Below are positions 36,440-43,005 of a stretch of DNA of 43,005 nt, piece by piece (within the stretch, counting starts at the first letter, position 1; every line of letters starts with the position of its first letter). The DNA is from Magnetococcales bacterium (GTDB taxonomy: Bacteria; Pseudomonadota; Magnetococcia; Magnetococcales; JADFYX01). The stretch spans positions 1-43,005 of the forward strand of contig JADGBW010000016.1 of NCBI GenBank assembly GCA_015231305.1, read 5' to 3'. The notes beneath the pieces were generated by a model. The model was not told where the DNA came from, ran no database searches, and worked only from the letters and a program-made list of their open reading frames with translations. The position numbers were made by a program, and so were the translations under genes.

Positions 36440-37069
36440 ATGAAGCTTCCTATGACCAGACCAGGTGATGAGCCAGTTCTCACTGCAAGCCAAACTGCCA
36501 AAATGTTTGGTGTTGCTGTGCAGACAGTTCACCAGTGGGTGGAAAAAGGTTTGTTAGAAGCCTGGAGAACGCCAGGAGGCCATCGTCGTATTTTAAAAAA
36601 ATCGGTTCTTTCACTACTGGAACAAAGAGTTGGAAATTCTGATAAGAGTAGTACCCCTAACCCGTTTCACCTTCTAGTTGTTGAAGATGATGCAAGGATG
36701 GCAATGACTTATAAAATGCATCTGAAAAAATGGAATTTTCCTATGCAGGTAGACTCTGCTGCAAGTGGAGTTGAGGCACTTATACAAGTTGCGAAAAGAA
36801 GGCCAAATATGATCATAACTGATCTTGTTATGCCTGATTTAGATGGATTTCGCATGATTAAAGAGTTGAGAAAAGATCCGGAAATGCAATCCATCCACCT
36901 TATTGTAATAACTATTTTAGAAGCGCGAGATATTCAAGCAAGGGGGGGGATACCTGACGATGTAATGGTATTACAAAAGCCTGTTCAGTTTCCTTGGCTA
37001 AAAGAAATTGTTCGACAACAAATTACTCTATTAGAACAGGCAGCTAGAAAAAATGACTACCAAAAGTAG
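36440..37069 (+). CDS. response regulator with N-terminal MerR/excisionase-type HTH
   Basis: Protein of 209 residues with the DNA-binding part first: LTASQTAKMFGVAVQTVHQWVEKGLL...TPGGHRRILKKSVL (about 15-60), a winged helix of the MerR/BldC/excisionase type. A receiver follows (about 74-200) with VVEDDA, phosphoacceptor in MIITDLVMPDLDGF, Thr in VITILEA and Lys in LQKPV. Most response regulators have the receiver first, so this order is unusual. The partner is probably the hybrid kinase whose start overlaps the stop by 17 bases; its HPt domain could pass phosphate here. The start ATG at 36440 has no ribosome-binding site, and another in-frame ATG is at 36452. Confidence 0.85.
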   Translation: MKLPMTRPGDEPVLTASQTAKMFGVAVQTVHQWVEKGLLEAWRTPGGHRRILKKSVLSLLEQRVGNSDKSSTPNPFHLLVVEDDARMAMTYKMHLKKWNFPMQVDSAASGVEALIQVAKRRPNMIITDLVMPDLDGFRMIKELRKDPEMQSIHLIVITILEARDIQARGGIPDDVMVLQKPVQFPWLKEIVRQQITLLEQAARKNDYQK

Positions 37070-39560
37070 GAGTGAAATTGGAGAGGAAGTAACCCTTCTT
37101 CGGTCTCAGATTGAGGACTATAAAAATGATAAACTCCGCCTTAAAGATGTTGAAAGGCAACTGGATAGAACTCTATATGATTTAGGCATCCACCAAGAAG
37201 AGTTGCGATCGCAAAATGAAGAATTAAACCAAGCATATGAAAGACTTGAAGGTCTGCTGCAAAAATATTCTGTGTTGTTTGAAGACTCTCCAGTTCCTTA
37301 TTTTGCTTTTGATACCAGACAGAGAGTAGTCGACGCCAATTTAGCTGCTGCTTCACTTTTAAGATCAGATAAAGAAGATTTGATTGGAAACACCCTGCTG
37401 ACTCACCTTCCAAGAAAAGCGATATCTGTAGTCGGTGATCATTTTAGAAAAGTAATGCTATCGGGCCATGCTACAGATGAAATAATGCTAGGACCAGAAA
37501 CTCAGACTCAAACACCATATATTTTTCAAAGCCAAAGAATAGCCGACCCAGACACTCGTCAACCTGTAAGCCTTACCGTTTTGTTTGATATTTCTCAAAG
37601 GAAACAGGCTGAACAGAAAATTGCTTACCTTGCTGAGCAAAACCGTAGGATTCTTGACTCTGTTGGAGAAGGAATTTTAGGTATAGGTTCTGAGGGGTTT
37701 ATAGTGTTTGCCAACCCCGCTGCCGGAAAAGTTCTTGGCTGGAAAAGTGATAGCCTGTTAGGTAGAGAACCTTTTGAATTACTTAAGCCAAACGGAGAAG
37801 GTGGTAAGAAAATTTTTTCCACAGATTCTCTATTTGGAATGACTTTTAATGATGGAGAAGTGCGTAAGGTAACTGGAGAAACTTTTCAAAATCGTAAAGG
37901 CGGATGGATTCCTGTTGAGTATGTTGTTGCTCCTACTTTTGAAAATGAAAAAATTTCTGGTTTGGTTGTAACCTTCAGAGATGTTTCTCAACAAATTGAG
38001 TCTGCAAAAGCTTTGGTTAAAGCCAAAAATGATGCAGAGGCTGGTAGTAGGGCCAAGTCAGAATTTTTATCTATGGCTAGCCATGAGCTTAGAACACCAA
38101 TGAACGCCATAATGGGCATGACTGATTTACTTCTTGCCTCTAAACTTGATGCAGAACAAAAGGAGTTTGCCTCAACTATACAGCATTCAGGAAAGGGGCT
38201 GTTATCTCTAATAGATGACATTTTAGATCTTTCAAGTATTGATGCAGGAAAACAGGTCCTTAAACACTCTTCTGTTAACTTAGCTGAACTAATAAATGGA
38301 GTTGTTGGAATTCTCCACCCTTCGGCCAAAGAAAAAGAGTTGGAGTTAGTCGCAAACTTATCAGAAGAAGTTCCTGATGCTATTCTTGGTGATGAAAGAA
38401 AATTAAGACAAGTTCTTCTCCATCTTCTTAGTAACGCAGTTAAATTTTCTTCTGCTGGAAAAATAAACCTTTCGGTTAAATGTGTTGATGATGGTGCTAA
38501 AACCAGCTCTGTTATATTTGCTATTTCTGATGAAGGAGTTGGAATTGCCAAGAAGGATTTAAAAAAGATTTTTCTACCTTTCACACAGATAGATTCTTCT
38601 GATACGAGAATATATGGAGGTGCAGGTTTGGGTCTTGCTATATGCGAACGATTTGTCCATGGAATGGGAGGAACCCTTAACGTTGCAAGTAAAGTAGGGC
38701 AGGGTAGTGCTTTCTCATTTGTTTTGCCAATTATCTCCCCAGATGAATTTTTATTACGCAAAAAATCTCCAAAATATTTTCCTGTTAAACAGACACAGGA
38801 CTTTCCAGAAAATTGCCAAGTTTTAGTGGTAGAAGATGATGTTGTAAACAGAGCGTTGACTCTGGGTGTGTTGGGACAGTGGGGATTAAAAACTGAAATT
38901 GCTGAAAATGGGAAAATAGCTCTAGATATACTAAAAAAAAGGAGTTTTGATCTTATATTAATGGATATCCAAATGCCAATAATGGATGGTCTTACGGCTA
39001 CAAAATTGTTTAGAAAGTTTGAAAATAAAGAGGGGGTATCTGGTCGCACTCCTATTATTGCCACAACTGCTTATTCGTTAGATGAACACCGTGAAGCCTG
39101 CTTAAAAGCAGGTATGAATGCTTACCTTACCAAGCCACTTGCTAGACATGATTTAAAAGTGGCGCTAAAGCACTGGTTGCAGCAGAGGGAAAAATATTTA
39201 GTTGCTGAGCCTGCAAATTCATTAGTTGTTAATAAGTCTGTCTTAGAAAAATTGCGAAAAGATATGGGGGCAGATTTTAAAATGATTATTGAGTTGTTCT
39301 TAGAAGTTCTTCCAGAGAGAAGAAAAGCTATAAGAGCAGCAGCTGATGCTTTAGATGGTGAAGCAATGCATATGCAAACACACCCATTAAAAACTAACTG
39401 TAGACAGGTAGGTTTAGATGGGCTTGCTGACCTTGTAGAAAATATTGATAACTTAGCTCGAACAGGGAAATGTAAAAAAACAGTAAAGCTTCTCATAAGG
39501 TTTGAAAAAGAGTGTGATCTAGCTCAAAAAACCTTACTTGAAGAGATTTTAAGCCATTAA
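37053..39560 (+). CDS. PAS-PAS hybrid histidine kinase with receiver and HPt domain
   Basis: Soluble multistep phosphorelay kinase of 835 residues, with no membrane segment. Order: N-terminal coiled coil (about 5-75), PAS (about 80-185), PAS (about 195-315), H-box SHELRTPMNAIMG (about 343), N-box LLSNAVKFSS, G1 DEGVGI, G2 GAGLGLAI, receiver with VVEDD and LILMDIQMP (about 637) and KP, and a C-terminal HPt with the H in THPLKTNC (about 777). The HPt motif is looser than AHTLKGS but the basic residue after the His is kept. The gene start overlaps the end of the HTH-REC gene, pointing to translational coupling and a shared pathway. Its first about 200 residues resemble those of the next gene product. 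Confidence 0.93.
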   Translation: MTTKSRSEIGEEVTLLRSQIEDYKNDKLRLKDVERQLDRTLYDLGIHQEELRSQNEELNQAYERLEGLLQKYSVLFEDSPVPYFAFDTRQRVVDANLAAASLLRSDKEDLIGNTLLTHLPRKAISVVGDHFRKVMLSGHATDEIMLGPETQTQTPYIFQSQRIADPDTRQPVSLTVLFDISQRKQAEQKIAYLAEQNRRILDSVGEGILGIGSEGFIVFANPAAGKVLGWKSDSLLGREPFELLKPNGEGGKKIFSTDSLFGMTFNDGEVRKVTGETFQNRKGGWIPVEYVVAPTFENEKISGLVVTFRDVSQQIESAKALVKAKNDAEAGSRAKSEFLSMASHELRTPMNAIMGMTDLLLASKLDAEQKEFASTIQHSGKGLLSLIDDILDLSSIDAGKQVLKHSSVNLAELINGVVGILHPSAKEKELELVANLSEEVPDAILGDERKLRQVLLHLLSNAVKFSSAGKINLSVKCVDDGAKTSSVIFAISDEGVGIAKKDLKKIFLPFTQIDSSDTRIYGGAGLGLAICERFVHGMGGTLNVASKVGQGSAFSFVLPIISPDEFLLRKKSPKYFPVKQTQDFPENCQVLVVEDDVVNRALTLGVLGQWGLKTEIAENGKIALDILKKRSFDLILMDIQMPIMDGLTATKLFRKFENKEGVSGRTPIIATTAYSLDEHREACLKAGMNAYLTKPLARHDLKVALKHWLQQREKYLVAEPANSLVVNKSVLEKLRKDMGADFKMIIELFLEVLPERRKAIRAAADALDGEAMHMQTHPLKTNCRQVGLDGLADLVENIDNLARTGKCKKTVKLLIRFEKECDLAQKTLLEEILSH

Positions 39561-39603
39561 TTTTTAACTTTAAAAAAGAACGTATACAAATAAGAGTTTC
39601 AAG

Positions 39604-42330
39604 ATGACTACATTAAGCAGTGCAGAAATGCAGGATGAGATTGCAGAACTACGGTTGAAGCTTGAAGAATACAAAAGCGAAAAACTTCGTTTAGCAGACT
39701 TAGAGCGACAACTTGAAGTGACGCTACACAATCTTTCTGTTCACCAAGAAGAGTTAACAGTCCAAAATGAAGAGTTGATTCTCTCCAGGGGAAACCTTGA
39801 GTCACTGTATAATAAATACGCCATACTATTTGAAGAATCTCCTGTAGGATATTTTATCTTTAACAAAAAAAAGAAAGTTTTAGAAACCAACCATGCTGCT
39901 GCCAAACTGTTAAATGTTTCCAGTAGTTCGTTGTTGAAAAAGTCAATAATTTCGCATGTTGATATCTCTGATATTAATCAATTCAGCAAACACTTCCAGC
40001 GGGTGTTTGATAGCGGTATGGCTTCAGATGAAATGCAATTGGTTCCCACAGATAAATTGACTATTCCCTGCATATTTCAGAGTCATAGAATTATAGACAC
40101 TGATAGTGGAGAACCGGTTAGTCTGACTGTGGTTTTTGATATCTCTGAACAAAAACATAATGAACAGCAAATTGCCATCTTAGCTGAACGTAATAGGCGA
40201 ATATTAGCTGCGGCTGGTGATGGTATAATTGGGCTAAACAAAGATGGGGTGATTATTTTTGCCAACCCAGCAGCTGAAAAAATGCTGCAATGGGGTGATA
40301 CCGCTCTTTTAGGGTATACCCCCGAAAGAATATTAGAACCATTAGACCAAAATGAAGAACCTATCCCTCAAGAGAGATGTCCCATTCAAAAAACATTGGA
40401 TGATGGTGAAAGTCGCTCTGTTTCTGAACATAGCTTTATACGTCGAGATGAAAGCCGTTTCCAAGTGGAGTACAATGTTGCACCGACTTATGATGAGAAT
40501 TCAATCTCTGGTTTAGTTCTATCTTTTAGAGATATTACACAACGTAAAAAAGCTCAAGAGGCATTGCGAAAAGCTCATGATGATTTGGAAATAAGGGTTG
40601 AAAAGCGTACTCGTGAGTTAAGTGTTGTCAATGATAGAATTAGGTTGACTGCTCAAGTATTTGAAAGTACCTCTGAAGCAATTGTTATTACTGATAAAAA
40701 GAATAAAATTGTTGAGATTAATCCTGCTTTCTCAAAAATTACTGGATATTCTCCCAAAGAAGTTATTGGAGAAGACCCTGGTTTTATGAAATCAGGTCGT
40801 CATGACCATGAGTTCTATTCTAAAATGTGGCAAACCATCTGGAAAGAGGGCTTCTGGCAAGGTGAAATTTGGGATAGACGAAAAAATGGAGAAATTTATC
40901 CTAAATGGCTATCTATAAATACAGTTAAGGATAACGAAAACCAAATTATGCATTGTATAGGGGTTTTTTCTGATATCAGTATTGTTAAAAGTGCTGAAGA
41001 GAAATTAGAAAGACTTGCCTTTTTTGATGGTTTAACCAGCTTGCCTAATAGAGCACTATTTAAAACCAGACTGGAACATGAGTTTACCTCAGCCTTGCGA
41101 CATAAAAAAAAGGTTGCTTTGCTATTTCTTGACTTAGACAATTTTAAAAATGTCAATGACACTTTAGGTCATGCTGCTGGTGATCAACTGTTGGTTGTGA
41201 TGGCTGATCGTATTAAATCTTGTGTGCGAGATTCTGATACTGTATCCCGCTTGGGGGGAGACGAATTTACAGTTATTTTAACTAATATAGAAGATGACTC
41301 TTCTGTATCATATGTTGCTAATAATATTTTAAAATCTCTAAAACTACCGGTAGCTTTAGGAGAACAAAAAGTTACAGTTGGATGTAGCATAGGCATAGCT
41401 ATTTATCCTGATAATGGTTTTGATTCTAATGAATTGATTAAAAATGCTGATGCTGCAATGTATCATGCCAAAGCATTGGGTCGTAACTCTTCAGTATTTT
41501 TTACTGAAGAGTTAAATATTCGCGCTGTAAAAAGGATGGATATTGAAAACGGATTGCGACAAGCATTAGAAAATGATGAGTTACTTCTCCATTATCAACC
41601 CAAAGTTGATTCATCATCAGGTCAGCTTGTAGGAATGGAAGCTTTAATAAGGTGGAATCGTCCTAATGTTGGGTTGATCTCTCCAGCAGAGTTTATTCAG
41701 GTTGCTGAAGATTCTGGTATGATTAGAGATATAGGGAAGATAGTATTGGAGAAAGCCTGCCAAGAGATGGTGGGGTTAGAAAAAGAGGGTTTATCTCCTC
41801 CTCCAGTTTCAGTCAACCTTTCTATACGAGAACTAAAACATGCTGACTTGGTGGATAGCCTTAGCAAAATTTTGCGTAAGACCAAGCTTTCTCCACAGCT
41901 TTTAGAGTTGGAAATTACAGAGAGCATGATGGCTGATGATGTAGAAGAGGTTATTTTTAAACTGACTAAAATTAATGATATGGGAGTATCTATTGCTGTG
42001 GATGATTTTGGCACAGGCTACTCCTCTTTGAGTTATTTAAAAAGGTTTCCAATCCACACCCTTAAAATTGATCGATCTTTTATACAAGACCTTCCTGAAG
42101 ACGAAGATGATGCTGCTATTGTATGTGCTATTATTTCTATGGCTCATAGCTTAGGGCTTTCGACAGTTGCCGAAGGGGTTGAGACCAAGGAACAAAAAAT
42201 GTTTCTTCATAAACTTGATTGCAACCATATGCAGGGCTATTTCTTTAGTCGTCCACTACCTATTGTTGAGCTTAAGCAGTACCTCAAGCAGTCAGCTAAG
42301 GTCTCTCATCCGCAAACTCCACCACTTTAG
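39604..42330 (+). CDS. PAS-GGDEF-EAL protein (c-di-GMP synthesis/hydrolysis)
   Basis: Soluble protein of 908 residues. Order: N-terminal coiled coil plus PAS (about 5-185) related to the previous kinase, a second PAS (about 195-315), a coiled coil, a third PAS (about 345-470) and then GGDEF and EAL domains. RLGGDEF is intact (about 550), with the inhibitory I-site RDSD five residues before GGDEF. EAL is intact (GMEALIRW, about 678), with DDFGTGYSS and the ITESM strand. Both activities may therefore be present. In the operon it may translate the same signal that the hybrid kinase senses into c-di-GMP, which would favour the motile or attached state. The ATG at 39604 follows AAGAG; the gap to the kinase is 43 bases. 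Confidence 0.95.
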   Translation: MTTLSSAEMQDEIAELRLKLEEYKSEKLRLADLERQLEVTLHNLSVHQEELTVQNEELILSRGNLESLYNKYAILFEESPVGYFIFNKKKKVLETNHAAAKLLNVSSSSLLKKSIISHVDISDINQFSKHFQRVFDSGMASDEMQLVPTDKLTIPCIFQSHRIIDTDSGEPVSLTVVFDISEQKHNEQQIAILAERNRRILAAAGDGIIGLNKDGVIIFANPAAEKMLQWGDTALLGYTPERILEPLDQNEEPIPQERCPIQKTLDDGESRSVSEHSFIRRDESRFQVEYNVAPTYDENSISGLVLSFRDITQRKKAQEALRKAHDDLEIRVEKRTRELSVVNDRIRLTAQVFESTSEAIVITDKKNKIVEINPAFSKITGYSPKEVIGEDPGFMKSGRHDHEFYSKMWQTIWKEGFWQGEIWDRRKNGEIYPKWLSINTVKDNENQIMHCIGVFSDISIVKSAEEKLERLAFFDGLTSLPNRALFKTRLEHEFTSALRHKKKVALLFLDLDNFKNVNDTLGHAAGDQLLVVMADRIKSCVRDSDTVSRLGGDEFTVILTNIEDDSSVSYVANNILKSLKLPVALGEQKVTVGCSIGIAIYPDNGFDSNELIKNADAAMYHAKALGRNSSVFFTEELNIRAVKRMDIENGLRQALENDELLLHYQPKVDSSSGQLVGMEALIRWNRPNVGLISPAEFIQVAEDSGMIRDIGKIVLEKACQEMVGLEKEGLSPPPVSVNLSIRELKHADLVDSLSKILRKTKLSPQLLELEITESMMADDVEEVIFKLTKINDMGVSIAVDDFGTGYSSLSYLKRFPIHTLKIDRSFIQDLPEDEDDAAIVCAIISMAHSLGLSTVAEGVETKEQKMFLHKLDCNHMQGYFFSRPLPIVELKQYLKQSAKVSHPQTPPL

Positions 42331-42341
42331 CAGATGTTTGA

Positions 42342-43005
42342 ATGCATTTAATCTCAACAGAATGGAGGCGGATTTTCCAGTTGGTATTAATAATGGCTGT
42401 GGTGGCCATGAGTGTTGGTGGGTTATCACTTTATGTACTATATGAAACTGCATTTAATGAAGCAAAATCTCGTTTAACTGAAACAGCACAAAGTCGAGCA
42501 AGACTGATGGAGTCCGTAGCCCGTTTTAATGAAGTTCACAATAAAAATTATGCTCAAGGATCTTTCCACGCTACCCTCTTTCAAATTAGGCAGGCTCATG
42601 ACAAATTTGAAGGTTTTGGCAAAACTGGTGAGTTTACAATGGCCAAACTTCAGGATAATAAAATTGTCTTTGTTTTAAGTCATAGACACAATAAAACAGA
42701 TAAACCAAAACCTGTACCTTTTAAAAATGATGAAGAATATGGCCACCTAGCAGAACCTATGCGCCAAGCACTTCTTGGTCATTCGGGTACAATTGTTGGT
42801 AACGATTATAGAGCAGTTGTTGTTTTAGCAGCCTATGAGCCTGTTGAAGTTCTTAACCTTGGTGTGGTTGCCAAAATTGATCTTGCAGAGATTAGACAGC
42901 CATTCATTGAGGCTGGGCTAATTTTATTTGTCATTTCTGCTGTGGTTATTGGTAAAGGCGACCTTAATGTTACTCGAATGCTTATTCCTGAACTCCGTGG
43001 AGAGT
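42342..43005 (+). CDS. membrane sensor protein, partial (cut by window end)
   Basis: Open frame from an ATG 11 bases after the GGDEF-EAL stop to the window end, 221 codons without a stop. The N-terminus MHLISTEWRR is followed by a hydrophobic helix (about 10-32), a periplasmic region of about 155 residues including SRARLMESVARF and GTIVGNDYRAVVVLAAYEPVE, a VVAKIDLAEIRQPFIEAGLIL strand leading to a second hydrophobic segment, and then GKGDLNVTRMLIPELRG. The sequence type (VAKIDLAEIRxPF before TM2) is common in sensor domains of histidine kinases and diguanylate cyclases, so a third signalling protein of this operon is likely. The output domain lies outside the window. No ribosome-binding site is obvious, suggesting coupling to the preceding gene. 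Confidence 0.75.
   Translation, partial: MHLISTEWRRIFQLVLIMAVVAMSVGGLSLYVLYETAFNEAKSRLTETAQSRARLMESVARFNEVHNKNYAQGSFHATLFQIRQAHDKFEGFGKTGEFTMAKLQDNKIVFVLSHRHNKTDKPKPVPFKNDEEYGHLAEPMRQALLGHSGTIVGNDYRAVVVLAAYEPVEVLNLGVVAKIDLAEIRQPFIEAGLILFVISAVVIGKGDLNVTRMLIPELRGE

Noticed and set aside
37988-39064. 358-codon minus-strand frame antisense to the hybrid kinase
   Set aside because: Length is explained by the codon bias of the kinase on the other strand; no start signal or motif.

Overview
The window is 43 kb of AT-rich DNA from a Gram-negative, motile, chemotactic bacterium, most likely a proteobacterium. The reasons are a LPS/O-antigen type sugar locus, a full chemoreceptor operon, hybrid two-component kinases and a c-di-GMP enzyme. 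The tandem chemoreceptors, KfrA-type protein and TPR-methyltransferase recall magnetococci, Magnetospirillum or deltaproteobacteria, but no marker here fixes the lineage and that placement is a weak inference. No rRNA, tRNA, CRISPR array or insertion sequence was seen.

Layout. (1) 1-5.1 kb: the start of a ROK sugar kinase reading frame that stops after 25 codons at the window edge, then the disaggregase clpB behind a heat-shock-like promoter, then a convergent PAS hybrid histidine kinase. (2) 5.7-17.1 kb: a surface-polysaccharide locus with genes on both strands. It holds CDP-glucose 4,6-dehydratase (rfbG), the Fe-S/PMP 3-dehydrase (rfbH), a GtrA-like membrane protein, a zinc-finger sugar C-methyltransferase, a degenerate Nudix protein, a radical SAM enzyme, an SDR-HAD fusion, a GT-C-like membrane protein and a ThDP-dependent acetolactate-synthase-like enzyme. 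RfbG and RfbH together with a YerE-like ThDP enzyme suggest a C-branched 3,6-dideoxyhexose of the yersiniose type. (3) 17.2-22.1 kb: single genes: an FHA-nucleotidyl cyclase, a KfrA-like coiled-coil DNA-binding protein, a TPR-methyltransferase and an exported SPOR / acidic-repeat / Calx-beta protein. (4) 22.4-36.0 kb, all on the minus strand: a chemosensory cluster read as cheR, cheY, cheX-like, terminator, three chemoreceptors, a cheA-REC hybrid and cheW. (5) 36.4-43.0 kb, plus strand: an HTH-REC regulator, a PAS-HK-REC-HPt kinase, a PAS-GGDEF-EAL protein and a membrane sensor cut by the window end.

How the parts work together. The three chemoreceptors have different sensor regions but nearly the same HAMP-less signalling module, so they probably feed one CheA. 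CheX is the likely CheY-P phosphatase; no cheB, cheD or cheZ is in the window. The divergent operon looks like a multistep phosphorelay plus a c-di-GMP branch: the hybrid kinase and the GGDEF-EAL protein share a related N-terminal coiled-coil/PAS module, and the first gene is an HTH-REC protein that could be the phosphorelay target. Direct repeats in front of that operon, one matching a site upstream of clpB, are candidate regulatory sites.
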